This document shows positions 24,101 through 37,182 of a stretch of 64,000 nucleotides of DNA, one piece after another. The first letter of the stretch is position 1. Every line of letters starts with the position of its first letter. Location of the stretch: positions 17,228,469 to 17,292,468 of the forward strand of contig NC_088112.1 of NCBI RefSeq assembly GCF_036370855.1, written 5' to 3'. Position numbers and translations under genes: made by a program. The stretch is from Dromaius novaehollandiae (Eukaryota; Chordata; Aves; Casuariiformes; Dromaiidae). The notes under the pieces were generated by a model that was not told the origin of the DNA, made no database searches, and saw only the letters and a list, made by a program, of their open reading frames with translations.

Positions 24101-26566
24101 TGCTTACTATGAACTACACCACAGCCATGTAACTGGAAGAGTACCAATGGTTTCTATCTCAGCAGCATCTCATTTCAGAAGCCTTCAGTTGATAAAGTTA
24201 CAAATGACAACTGAATTTGGCTAAAGTACCTGCAGAGCAAAATTTGCTAGGAAGCTCTAGTGTTCCAGATACCAGATTTCAATAGGGTACTTACAATGGA
24301 AGCATACTAGTAAAAACACACAATGCATCATCATGCAAGGCAAGAATCACAGGAAAGACTTAGATGGACAAAAGTAAAGAAATTCAGCGTACATAAAGGT
24401 TGACAGGCAGATACCCACTTTCCTCTTCAAACAGCATTTTTACTGTTTCTGAGCAAAGGCTTGGCTACTCCACTTGATAGTCCACTGGCTTCTTGAATTC
24501 AGAACTACTGAAAAGCAGAGAGAACCTTATCTTCTGCATCCCAAGTTCCTCTCACTGCGCACATCCTGGCCCCTCGGCTGTGCAAGAGTAACTGTTTACA
24601 GACACATAGCAAACTAGCACCTGTTTCAAGATGGTTATGAGTCTTTTTACCATGTTATTTTAATTCTCAATCAATCTCCTAGTCCAAACCAGCACACAAA
24701 GGTACAAGGAGTTGAGGAAGGACGAGTGATGGCACTGTGAGATAGTAAGTGGCATGCATAAAGGAAATCAAGCTCTTGGCAGCAGTGCCAGCTTAATGCT
24801 GTAGTTCATGTGCACTATCATCTTCACTTGTCAAAGGCACAGCTGTCTTATGCAGACTTGGGAGATATGCAGCCAAGCCAAACAGCCAATTTTGTGACCA
24901 AGTTTCACCATTTCGGAAACCAGCAAGTTATCTGCCCACTCCTCTGGGAGTGACATAGTTTTTGTTATGTTCATATATGCAGCAATTCATATAATGCAGA
25001 CAAGGCTATTTTCATTTAAATGCTTAGCTCTGCAGTTAGACATTTTTAGAGTTGGGAAGGTTTTGCCTTTAACATGGTAGCTCAGTGAACAGCAGACAAG
25101 GCTAAACTAAAACTGCCTTCCTTACAACAGGCCAGAGGCTGGAGCACTGCATGAGGGGCCCTTTTTTTAGGAGGGGGTGGTTAAGATACACTGCTACACA
25201 AGACTTCATGAAAGTCTCCTAGCTAAACCTTCTCTATAAGAGAAGGGTAGCCTCACAGAGAGAGCTGCCTTCTGTTTGGGTTGCAAGGCGCACAAACTAG
25301 GTAATGAAAGGTGACAGCAACAACACTTGCTTTTAATAAGCATTTCAAATATGTCAGTTTCTAAAAATAGCATACATCAGTGCAGACATAGTAAAGGAGA
25401 AAACACCGTGTACTGTTTGTCAGTGAAGAGATCATTCATGCAGAACTGGAAGTCCTTGGAGGACAGAGACAGAACTGCAAGGTTTTTGGACCGTAAAACA
25501 GATGGGCTGTTAGGGAAATTATGGTAAGTGGGGGGAAGATCTGGAGATGCCCCAAGATTTTTCAGACTGTTACACCTAGAAATGAATTCAGGTTTGCTCT
25601 GCAACAGAATTAATTCCAGAGAGAACAGGGCATCATCATGATCATTGCTAAGGGCAGAAAAGTTAAAGGCCAGAAAACAAAGTAGAAGGAAGGACTAAAT
25701 GCAAGTTATAATGTATTTTTGTTAAAGCATTTATTCCTTTATTTAGAGGAAGTGCTGGGATACATCAAATAAAAGGGTACTTTAACAGAAGTGGCAAGTT
25801 TTTTTAGTATTCTACATTAGATTTCCCTTCTTAGGAAGAAAGTAGATGTCAGGAAACAATATTCATCTTGTATTCCGCTTGTAGTATAGTACAGTGTAGC
25901 ATATAAGCATTCCCTTCATAATAACTCATCTTTCAGGATTTTTTTTTTTTTTGAACTAGAAGCATTGAAGCTTAAGACAAACACAAATTTAACTCAAAGG
26001 TTCTTCTAGCTTTGTTCAGCATCTTGGATAAACCTATGTAATATGACCAAGCCAACAGCAGGCTTTGGAAGGGAGTTTCTGAAGTCATTTCAAATGCAGT
26101 GCCAGTGTGGAGTACTGTATCTTATTTACTATATTTTCTTATACTCTATTATACCTCCCTTATTTCCTTAGGATATTATACAACCCAAACCCCAGTAGAT
26201 TATCTAGTTCTGTGGGGCACTTTATTAGTTATGCTTATTTGACCGTGTTAAGCAAACATTATACTCCTAGAGACTAATCTTCAGACATCCCAACATATTC
26301 CAAATAAGTTCAGCAAAAAAAATGTTTTCTTTGATGCTCTGCAGAAACATTTAACCTGCACTACTGGTAATAGTCAAGTCTGGACCTTACCATAACTACT
26401 ACCACCACCATTAATACATAGCTGGTTCCCTTCACAATCCAGTCACCTGCAGCCTCTCTTATTCTATAGCCTAGAAAGTTCTCAACCACAAAACCAAATA
26501 TGAAAGTTCATTCTTCAGAATCAGGACAGATAAGAAAGCAGTAGACTACACTCACTTTAATTCAAA

Positions 26567-26620
26567 GGGTTTTGGGGGGTTTTTTTGGTTTTTTTGTTTT
26601 GGGGTTTTTTTTTTTTTTGG
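26567..26620. repeat. G/T-only tract, 54 bases
   Basis: Fifty-four consecutive bases contain only G and T, with GGG, GGGGGG and GGGG blocks separated by T runs. In the CANX transcript this is an A/C-only tract. It is low-complexity sequence with some potential for G-quadruplex formation on the plus strand. Confidence 0.85.
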
Positions 26621-27568
26621 AAAGCACACAATACAATTTGAGCCAGAAACAAGAATGAAGATCTCAGTTACACACACTATGCACCCAACAGAAAAATATT
26701 CAGGCGCTAAATCAAAGGGTGCATTTTAAACTCTCAAAATTCTCAGCCTTTGCTGTTAAGTAATCTCCTCTTCCACAGCTCACCCTTGACCTCACTTACT
26801 CCTCTGCACCTATCACATCTTCCCCACTTGTTGGGCCTCTAGTTCTGCATCTTCATTGCCCCCTTTCCAGAGGCTTCTATTTCCTCTCCCACAGCATGAA
26901 CCACACCACGTGCTAAGGTCTACACTGATACCCCCCAGTGCTGCAGAGCCACCCCTTTAAGCTTGGCATTGGGGCATTTTCAGGTGGTTGATAACTACTT
27001 GCCTATTCTCAGGGCCGACATTAAGGCCACACACCAACCCATCCACCTCCACTCCCCTCCCTACTCTGCCTCACCCCCCCATTCCCCCCCCCCCTCCCCG
27101 CAGAAGGGCAGCAAAGGGCCTCGCCACCCCCGCCCGGCCGCGCCACAGGCCCTGCCCAGCCCCTACCCGCCTCCCAGCCCAGAAGCTACCAGAAGACCCG
27201 CTGCTCCCAGCCAGGCCTGCCCGCGGCCTGCCGCCGCGCCGGGCCCGCCCCGAGCCGCACGGGGCTCCCCCAGCACCGCTGCTCAGGCTCTGCGACTGCC
27301 GCCCTCCCCCCCACAGCCCGCCCGGCCCCACCGCCGGCCCCGCGCCGTCTACCACACCCAAGGCCCAGCATCCCGCCGCCTCCCCCACGGGGGGCCCGGC
27401 TGCCGCAGCCGCGGCCCCCATCCCCGCACCCCGCCAATACCCCGGCATGCCCCGCGAGCGGGCCCGCTCTCCCCTTCCCCTCCCCCCCCCCGTCAGGGAG
27501 CTGCCCCATCCCTGAGGCAGTGGGGGTGGGGGGGAGAGGCAGCCCGCAAGGCGCGAGCTCGCACTCAC

Positions 27569-27700
27569 CTCGCCGTGCGCCCCCCGACAGCGCCAACCGC
27601 CACAACCCCGCGCGCCCCCGGCCTTATCCCCGGGCCTCCCTTCCCCTCCTCTGCCTTCACCTCCGTCACGTGTCCACGGGCTCAGCGCCGCCACCGCCGC
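27569..27700 (-). other. CANX: CANX non-coding exon 1 (5'UTR)
   Basis: A strong donor (GCGAG then GTGAGT) lies on the minus strand at 27569/27568 within the CpG island, in the right place and orientation to splice to the acceptor at 19597. The 5' limit near 27700 is inferred; no start site can be read directly. An E-box GTCACGTGTC (27665-27674) lies in or just upstream of this exon. Confidence 0.65.
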
Positions 27701-27878
27701 CGCCCGCCTATCTATCGCGCGCCAGCCCCGCCCCCGCCGCGCCCCGCCCCAGCTCCCCCATTGCCGGGCAGCGCGTCCGCCCAACCGCCCCGCCGCCCGC
27801 CCGGGGCTTCGATTGGCTGCGGGCGCCGCCGCTCAGCCGTCCGCCCGCCTCAAAACACGCCCCAACGGCGCTTCCCTT

Positions 27879-27897
27879 CGTGGAGCGCTTTTATTGG
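27879..27897 (-). promoter_or_regulatory. CANX: ER stress response element (ERSE) of CANX
   Basis: The minus strand reads CCAATAAAAGCGCTCCACG. This is an exact CCAAT-N9-CCACG, the ERSE consensus bound by NF-Y plus ATF6 (and XBP1) in ER chaperone promoters. It points toward CANX and lies about 310 bases upstream of the exon 1 donor, so roughly 200 bases upstream of transcription. It would let calnexin respond to unfolded protein in the ER. Confidence 0.85.
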
Positions 27898-30800
27898 TCG
27901 GGCGGGTTGCAGGAAGTGCGCAGCGATTGGCTAGCTGAAGGGAGGCCGTTGAAATGGGGGTGGAGACCCAACGGATTCCTTGTCCCTGGGCGCTGCGGGG
28001 CTTAAAAGGGCAATGCCGGGAAGGGGGGGGGAAGTGGTGCGCAAAGGCGCGTGCTGTGGCATATGGTGAGGCGGCCGGTAGTGGTGCTGACCCTCAGGCC
28101 CAGCTCTGCTAGCCGCAGCCCGCTCCCTCACACCTCCTTCTCCTTCGCCGTGGGTCCTGGGCACGGCCCCCTGCTCCAGGGGCTGCCTGGCCCGAGAGCT
28201 GCAGGCGGAGGGGGCTGAGCAGGGTTCTCACTCTGCCGCTACCCGGGCCCAGAAATGCCACCTCACCAGCCGGATTTGGCTCCCTCAGCAGCATCTCCTC
28301 ACCCGCGGAGGAGCGCTGGGTCTGCCGGGACAGCCGGGCCTGCGGGGCGCCTCAGCCGCGAGCACCGTGCTGCGTGCCTGCGGGGGGGCCGTGGGCTGCT
28401 GCCTGTGCCGGCACTTGGGCTCCCTAGTGTTAGACGCCAATTTCCTCTTTATTTCTGTCGTCTTTAATCTCTTGGAAAGGGTTTTAAAGTTTTTCTTTGT
28501 ATTATATTGACTAGAGTTTTATATTTAAAAAAAAAATCTGGTATTGCTCAGTTGCAAGCTGAAGTTTTAAGAAAACTGCTAAATGTAACACACGCTCCAA
28601 CCTGTTCAAAGCATGAAGTATCCTGCAGACATCTTCCCTTGTGGAGGCCTTGCATAATATCAGAAGTTTTAAGCAGTGCTGTATTGCCAAAATTAACAAT
28701 CTGTTTCTGTGTAAGTGAAATGCTGCGTAAATGCTCAACATCTATTTGTCTGAATGGCTCTAGAAGCCCAGAGAAATTAGGAAATTCCGTTCCAGTTCTT
28801 GGGGATAGGAAGGAAAGGCAGCAGGAGGGTAACCGGTTTGCACGGGAAGCACAGGGAACTGACAGAACAAGATTACCATTGAGGAGTCCCTGTCTCCTGC
28901 TCCCCTGACGCGTGACAGTGTGAGATGGGGATGAACAAGGACCTAAGATGAAGAAAGCAGACTGTTATCCTGTCAGTAATACCACTTTAAGGTATATCTA
29001 AACTGTTCCAGCTGAGTACAGTTGAACTGAAAGCTGTATCTAACTCGCCAGTTTAAAGCTCATGTATGGACTGCAGCCTGTGCCAGCAGATACAAAGTAT
29101 TCTGTAAGAATACCAAATTCAATATTGCTAAGAGGGGTGGAAAGGGGAAAGAAAGAAGGGTGTTTTGGTGTTTCTTTTTTTTTGGTAAACATAAATCTGT
29201 TTTGAGTCGACACAATGAGTCAGCAACATAAGTCTCCCCACAGAGAAATTTCCACCACATTAGGACAAAGCAAGCAGGGGCCCAGCATTTAGAAATAAGG
29301 CTCAGCATAAACGAAATCAGCAAATCCCTGTTTACACTGAAGTTTGGAATCAAACGCTCACATTTTTCCAGAAAGCCCCCAACCTGGCTCCTAAACCTCC
29401 CTGTAGACTGATTTGCACCCAGACACTGAACAGAAGATGCAAGGCAGACAAGGAGAGAAGCAGCCACAAACAACATACAGCATGCGAGATACCGAGTACC
29501 TTAAATACCGAACTAAAAACACCACGGAGGAATACTTCAAAGGGTAACAAGTATAATTTAGCAGGCTCCCTTCCCAATCTAGGCATATTCCCATTTCCCA
29601 CCAAATACCCTTCAAGCCCCTCTTTTGAAACAGGTTATTCATGCCTGTGAGTTACTTAGCTGTAACTCGCAGGATAACACAAGACTGGGCTATTGCTCCG
29701 GTCAGCCCAAGCAGCAGGAAGTCAGATCTGCCCCCACGCGCCTGTCGCACATGCCTCCCCTTGCTCTCTCCCGCCACCCTCTCCCAAAAAAGACCACATT
29801 CCTTCCTTTTACAACCTGCTGAATCACAGGGCAGGCAGGCGGCCCTGCAGCCCATTCCTGCCTGTTCTGCTTTGTCATGGCGGGGAGAGGATAGCTGTAA
29901 GTTAAAAAAATACATAAGCTGCTAAAGGCACATCCTACACTGTGATTTTTGAGAGGTTTGAGCTTAGATAAAAGGAATATGCAATCAACACAAGACAGAT
30001 AGATGATCCAGAAAAAAAAAGAGAGAGAGAGAAAGGGAAGAGAAGCAGCATGCACAGGGATTTAAGTGCTTTGGCAGCTGAGAACACGGTATTTTTAGCC
30101 CAGTCTGTGGAATGCCAGGGGCAGGGGCAATGAAGGAAAGAGAGATGGCAGAGACCACACAGCAAACACAACAGTGTCAAAGAGAACCATTTCCGTGTGC
30201 GCAGGCTTGACCACAAGAGATTTGTCTAGATCCACTGATAAACTCATGGCGAGCGTGCTGTTCTCTGATTTTGGAAGTAAATTGTGAAGGACATGAAACG
30301 GGCAGTGTGGCTAAGCCAGAAAAGCCTGACGGTTAGGCTCCCCATTCAGAATATGTCAGATTCAGAGGTGAAGGGCAATCCTCAGTTTATGAGTGAATGG
30401 CGGCTTTGAATAACTGCCCTGTGGGGTACTTTCCTTGCCTGACTGTTCATCAGGTAGAGAAGCCTCCCCTGTTTTCAGCAGGTACTTTCCATTCTTAATT
30501 CCCTCTACTGCATTGCCACACCGCTTGAGTTCTCCTTGCGTTTCAAACATTAGTAGTAGATCTTTTCAGATCTCATTCTCCTCTGGAAAACTGGCGAGTG
30601 GTGAGTGGAAAATAAAGCAAGCCAGAAGTCAAAGAACATTAGTGACACTGCTCAGACAGATAGCAGGCAGTAAAAGCAGATGACCAGCAGAAGAACGCTG
30701 ACTTTTGCTCTTTCAAACTTTGAACTGCAGGAGGGAAGACAAGCCCACATCTCTGTACAGGGCAATGTCCATGTGCTCTGGTATGCTTTCCATGGAAAAC

Positions 30801-33150
30801 ACATTTCTTTACAGTGAGATCTCTGGAGAGAATCCCTTCTGAGAAAAGAGGAGGGTAAGATACACTGCTGTTATCAAAGCAGAGGGGCCTAAATGTCTAA
30901 AAGAAAAAATAAAATCCTGTCATTTTGAAAGGTAATAAAAGTGAATGTAAGAAATGTTACAAATTAATTGTAATAAGGGGAGGAGGTTAAGTAGCAAAAA
31001 GAAGCAACAGCGAACCAGAGTCAGAGCACTAGCAGATGGACGGGAGGAGACAGGGAGACACAGTTGAACTTCAGGCGTCTTCTGGTGGCTTGCGAGCTCT
31101 GTTTTCTTGCTCCTTCCCTGGGGAAATGCGGCATACCCTTTGGATGCAAACACAGCACCATACCTCAGCCAGGTAAAGCTGCAGACTGCCAGCAGCAATC
31201 ACAAACTATCACCTTAGTGGCCTAAGTGCATCAAACTTTGTATTTCAAAGGACGACGTGATCATTCCACTGGGAACCATGACCCAGAGAGGGACTGTGAT
31301 TTGTATTAGGAGTGTGGCCAAATGACAGTGCTGTGGTGAGATAGAGTCTTTCCGCTTTAGCTCACTCATTTCAGAGGAGCCGAGGCTGATGAGAGCTGTC
31401 CTCTGACAGCTGCTCAGCAGCTGCGGGGAAATGCCCAGTGCTCTCGCTTCTAATTCCTCTGCAACCAGTGTCCATGGAGCAGCACAAAAATACCGCTGTG
31501 AAACAGTACCAACTTGCATTCAGCCAGCCAGGTGATCTGGTTCAAGACTTGTTCTTTTTATTTAGAATCAGGTTTTCACCAATGACACTTTCATTCGTTT
31601 ATTCAAAAACAGAAACATTTTCAGTCCTCAGTGGTCAAGTTTCCAAATGTCTTAAGTTTTGACAGATTGATTGGGCCTATTTAATGGAAACCAAAATTCA
31701 ACTCAAATGTAGAAAATCACAGGGAAAAAAAGCAGTTAAATGGATTTATTATTTAGGGGAGAGATGGGCAGGAGAAATCCCCAACTGACCCTGCCAAGGA
31801 ATGAAAGCAGGAAGCCTCTTCTGCTCCCTCCTGAGATGTGACAGCCCTAGATCAGTGCAAGGCCCCGTGGCCAGGATCACCAAGGGAACCCTCCACCCTC
31901 ACCCATCTCACCCTGTAGCCTCAGGGGACGGGAACAGCACCAATGCGGCGTGAGAAACCAGGCCTTTGGAGCCTCGTGCCACCCTGGGGTAACTGGCCTG
32001 ACTGCAGCACAGTATTGCCCTCGGCAGCTGGCCACCTTCCCTACCTTGTCGCCTTCTTAAAAGAGAGGCAGAAATAGCGCTAGGGCAGTTGCATTCCTCA
32101 CGTGCCATGTAAACAGCACCAGGCTCCCTCACACCACTGGCCCGTCCTAATCCTGACTTGCAGAAGTCAATAAACAGAGAATTAGCGGCACTTAACTTCG
32201 TGACCTATGCAGAGCCTCCACGCTCCCATCTGCAATGGATCTGCTCCTGGAGCTGACGAGACTGGAGCTTACAGGAGACAAATATTTAGGTCATTTGGGG
32301 GGGGGCTTTGTCCCTGTCCGAACAACAAAACCTCAGCCTCTTCTTTTAAGGAAAACAAAAATCCAGATGTGGCTAGTACTCTGACCACAGGTTTCTGAAT
32401 CTTTCCTCTTTTTTTACACTTGGCTTTTCGTACTGTTTTCGCTTAGACCTCACATGTGGTTTCATATGGAGCCTTCTCTTTGTATTACCAGTTTTCCGCC
32501 CTCCGTCTCCCTCCTTCCTTTGTGCTTTCACTCACATGGCTGCTTAGTGGCTTGAGTCAGGCACACACTTGATTTGACTTCAGCTGGATTAGCAGGACTG
32601 TCCTTTCTAGGTGCAACGCAGATGCAGGTAAGCTTAAACCGCTTGTGATACTGAATCTCTAAAGCTCAATTTAATTGCTGATGAATATAGATTTGTGCTA
32701 ACATACTTCACTGTGAATGAGAATGGCTGAGGTGGGTCATATGTCTCATTCAGGTGTCCCTGGTATAGAACAGTATCTTTGCTGCATGGCCCAGGTGAAA
32801 AACTGAGTTGGTGACCTCTTAAACTGCCACCCTTAAATCTGCCAAAAATTGGCTGTTAGAGCTTTGTAGGTCAGTACTGTGGAAGATGGACTTGCTTCCG
32901 AGAAATAACTCTCCCAGGGAAAAACCCTTCGTAGAAATAGCTTGCTCCCCTCCATGCCTGAGATGGGAGGAAGAGCACGGCGCACATAGGTAGAGTCACA
33001 GCCCAACTGCAGTGTGGCAACAGCAGTGCAACCAGCCAACAAGGCTTTGAAGCGCACTCACTCTGTGAAGCTTATTTTGCCCAGTAACCATGAGGTCATA
33101 CATCACTGACACAACTTCAGCAGGCGGAGTGACTTTGCTCATTTAGCCAC

Positions 33151-33173
33151 AAAAAAGAAAAAAAAAAAAAAAA
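33151..33173. repeat. A-rich tract
   Basis: Twenty-three bases of A interrupted by one G, in the CANX-LTC4S interval. Confidence 0.85.
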
Positions 33174-36100
33174 GCAAAAGAGCAGTGTTGGAAAATCACT
33201 GCTCAAGGCTTGGTCCATGTGCGTGCTCCCTCCAAAAAGGTTTCAGCAGATGAAGCAGATGACCAGGTCTGCATGTGCTGTGGATTTATGTCCATTTCAC
33301 AGCTAGAGTATCAGGTTTTTTGGTAGTCAAGTGAAAATATTTCCCTATAAATGGAAACTCCTTAAGAGCCATTTCATGTGCCAGCTTTTCACTAGCCTCA
33401 CAAACCCAGCCAGAGGCCCTACAGAAGCTATAGCCATTGGCAACTCTGTCTGGTCCTTGTACCCCCCTCCTCAGCCCGGCTAGTGTTGTTCATTCCCAAG
33501 TGTCTTGTCAGGGATAGTTTGAAATCTCTAAACCACAGGTGGTATCTGCATTTTGTTTGACTACTTGGGGTGTTCCCTGACCTAACTGAGCCTGATGGGA
33601 AGGTGCCCTGCACATGCACAAAGATTTCTGCTCCAAGCAGTGGCCAGAAAATCTCTAGCAAGTTTATTCCAGGCTGGGATTCCCTCCCTGCATACGTAGG
33701 GCACCGCTTATTAGGCCTGGGGAGGCTGTAATGCCTACAAGGTAAAGCACTGCTAATGCCTTTGCCACCCTTTAGCTGCTTGTGCATCTGGGATTTTCAG
33801 TAGCATGCCCACTGTCCCCCTTTTGATGTTTTTATTTTCTTGTCTTACATGGCTATTACCCAAAAAGGCAGTTTCATATTTGTTCGTTATCATGTGATAA
33901 CAAGGCTCTCTTTGTAAGCTGCAATCCCGAGTGCTTTCCTTAAGGACAGCAAAGAAGAGGCAGAATAAGAAAAAAAAAGCACAGCACAATGGAGCGAAAG
34001 GCTTTCCTGCTCCGCATGTCTCTCCTGGGGAAGCGTCCTGCTGAAGGCCCAGCTGCTCCGATTCGCAGCTCCCCACTGCCTTCTGGTGGTAAAAATGCAT
34101 CAAAATCGCCTTCCCAGCAGAGGCTTTTGCTCCCTAGCCAGCGCCCAGCGCTTGCGCTTGGCCATGCGCTTTTGGGCCCGGTCTCGCACCCTTCTTGGCA
34201 TCCCCTGGCCCTCCCCTCCCTGCAGGAGGATTTCAATTTGTCATTGAAATTCCTGCTGTTTTCTGCAGAATAAAGCTCCACTCTGTGCGGGAAAAGAAGA
34301 TGGGGAATAAACAAGCCCTGTAGTTCTATTTTCTAAGGGTCCAATTCTCCCTTTGCCTCTGGGGATGAGACATGCCACCGACATTTCTCTGCCTCGCCAG
34401 GGCATGGTAGGCCATGCAGGAGCTGCTCACGGGGGCTCGCAGCTCTTTGCAAACAGCACCGTGTCTCTGGTGAGTAAAGTGCAGACGCTTTGGAAGTTAT
34501 TGCTTGCTCCGGCTGCCCGGCGTTAGCTGCTTAGGAATGGGGAACAGATTTCCCTCCCTGGTTGCTGGGAGCAAAGCAGCCAGGAGTGAAGGCTTTATGG
34601 GATTTGCTGCTTTTTGTATTTGTGAGAGTAATCTCCTAGGAAAGGATTAGCTGCCAGGTCTGGAGGTGGTCCCTTGGCTGCCTCTCCTCTGAAATCTAGA
34701 AGCAACAAAGTGTTTCCCAAGGACTTTTGTCTCAGTCGGAGCAGAGGGCTGCCAAGCCGTGCTCCAGCCGGGGAAAGCAGCTAGGTCTGCATGGACGCAG
34801 CAGCAGACGGAGAAGAGGGCTGCAGTTAGCGCCCGCTTCCAGCCCATTGCATGGACTTTGTATCCAGCGACGGCAACCTCAGCAGGTCTGACCTTGTGAT
34901 CTGCCTGAGTTTTCTGTGGGAATCCTCTGCATTTTCTTGCATTGCTGCAGCAGACAAACCCAAGATAACATTACTCTGCTGTATGCATTGTTCCCTGGTT
35001 TCAGTGCTTACGGAGGAAGATTTCCTCTGGTTCACTAGTACTCGTAGCAGTTTGAGCCCTTGGTGCTGAGTGTAGAAAGCATCTGATAATGAGGAAAAGG
35101 TGTGCACTATGGAGAGGAACTGGCCAATTCTTTCATGAGAATATCTATGCTTGTGTAGTACTTGGTCCCAGCAGCTCCCCGAAGCCCAGGGTGAACCTAA
35201 GACCCAGCCTTAGGATTCGTTATTGTTTTTGTAGACATCCAAAAACTCTTTCTGATAGATAGTATCTGGACCCTTCAAAGCAGAACAGCAGACCAACATG
35301 TTCACCTGTTAAGGGTCAGGCAATAGCCCTGCAAAGGCAGATGGGCCAGATGGAGAAGGCCAAGGCTGTCCACATCCCAGGCGAGTACCTGCATCAGCCT
35401 GGAGGTCTGCTGTGGAGCTGCTTGTGCTCTGCACAGTGGAGACAAGGTGGCTAGTGGTTGGTTACTCCCTTTACTAACACTGGACATCTCTGTTCATCCT
35501 GACTCACATCCAGGGAATGGTACAGCCCTTCCTCTCGGTTTATCTACAGAGCTCGTATCTTGCTGCCACTGCGGTTTGTTTGTGGGGAGAATAAAGGAAA
35601 TGATGCTTGTCATTATTTCAGAAATCAAAGAGCCTTTTTAAAGCAGATCTAGGCAAGAGTATATGAACCAAAGATGTAAATGCGAGTCTGGAATCCGCTG
35701 GATTTCCTTCCGGTTCCAAGTAAGGAGAGTGATTAACGTGATCTTTGCCATCCTGAGGTTAGAGTAACCGGTGTTTTCACTGCAGCAGGCTGAGAAACTG
35801 GAAATTGTTAAGAAAGCATACATGTAACAAGGCTGTTTTAATAATGTTTCCAGGGAAAAGGGTGAGTCACCGATTTAAAAGCAGCACTGTAGCTATGTGT
35901 AAGTGAAACAGACCCTGTAGTATTCTCTACAGATTTAAAAGACACAGAAGCTTTCTCATGTAGAAACCCCAAGGGAGCGTGGAGGTGGAGATTGATTTCA
36001 GAACTGGTTGGCTATTAAAAAAGCAAACAGAAATTGGGGAATGAGAAGCCTCCTTTGATATATATGCTGATAGGAAAGTGAAAATAGCCTACAATCAGTT

Positions 36101-37155
36101 GCAGAAAATGTCTGCTTGGCAGAAGAGCGAAAGGAATGGTTAGGTTACACAAGGGAAACGTGACAGCCTTTGCTCTCTTTTTCCAGTGAAATAGCGTAGT
36201 TAGATCTTATTACTCAAGGCTTGAATTAATTGTGGGGTGAGTATTATAACTGAAAAAAATAGATCAAATTATGAAGGCTGCTACTAAGCTGCTACTTAGC
36301 TCAATGGAAACGCTGAAGAATGAGGAGGAATGAAACGACAGGTCTGATTAAGACTGAATTAAAAACATCAGCTGTGCCTCAGGGAATGTTGCTGTTCACA
36401 AACACAAATTCCAGAGTCCAAAATATGGTGGTGATTTATGCTCCTTTGGTTTAGTTTTTCATCAAGAAACGAGGCTAGCTAGAAGCTTGAATTCTTTCAG
36501 AGCATGTTAACCACGCCAAGATGAATAGGCTTGCAGCTGATCTGCCCCCCTTGTTTGCCTTCTCAGAAATGGTGGATTATAGCAGTCCAGGGAAGTAGCA
36601 GATAAGCTCACCATTTTTGTTTTACCCTTCCAGTTTATTCCTTTTATTTATTCTATTTATTTATTTCCCGTTTAGCGTCTCCTTTTTACAAGTAGGATTT
36701 TTACAATATGTGGAACCTCAATCAGTCACTGACTTAGTTTATAAAAACATATCATAATCTTCCTTTGACATTTTGGGACATTTTAATATTTGACTTTGTC
36801 CCGACAAAAGGTACATTTTTACCTGTCCATCAGCTCAGTGACAAGGGCTTTTCCTCATACTGCTGCTGAACAATCTATATCCAAAGTACAAGCAGGCTGA
36901 GCTGCGAGCTCTCCGTAATGCTAGAGAGATTTTTGTCAAAGATTGGTTTCTGATACCCTTTTACCAGACAGCAGAGACAATCAGATAGATCCTCCTCCCT
37001 TTCTGAATATAAAGATGTAGATGTGAGGCAAACTCAGCAAAATCTCCTTATTAAATGAAACTTGTTCCTAATCATTCACTAATTGTTAGAAACTGATTAC
37101 CAGACCAGGGTTTGCTTTACATATCTTCATGGATTTTTTGATTTTATATGCATAT

Positions 37156-37182
37156 TGTGTGTGTGTGTGTGTGTGTGTGTGT
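37156..37182. repeat. GT dinucleotide microsatellite
   Basis: Thirteen perfect GT steps, followed by a looser ATGTAT-rich stretch to about 37240. Confidence 0.9.

Larger units (their letters stand above)
19597..27568 (-). other. CANX: CANX intron 1
   Basis: About 8 kb between the non-coding first exon and the ATG exon. No conserved coding exon is visible on either strand, and no transposable element end was recognised. Simple tracts include 16 C at 21099-21114 and a 54-base stretch of only G and T at 26567-26620. Confidence 0.8.
27040..28420 (-). promoter_or_regulatory. CANX: CpG island and promoter of CANX
   Basis: GC- and CpG-rich block spanning exon 1 and its upstream region. On the minus strand it has three CCAAT boxes (complements at 27812-27816, 27893-27897 and 27926-27930). 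One of them is part of an ER stress response element. There is no clear TATA box, in keeping with a broadly expressed housekeeping chaperone. Long open frames in this block lack any protein resemblance and follow from the base composition. Confidence 0.85.

Noticed and set aside
26963-28005. Open frames of 161-323 codons around the CANX promoter
   Set aside because: Proline- and glycine-rich composition artefacts in a CpG island; the real feature is the non-coding CANX exon 1 on the minus strand.
29060-29476. 138-codon minus-strand open frame
   Set aside because: No family resemblance, no flanking splice sites that extend it, and several equally long overlapping frames on the same strand.
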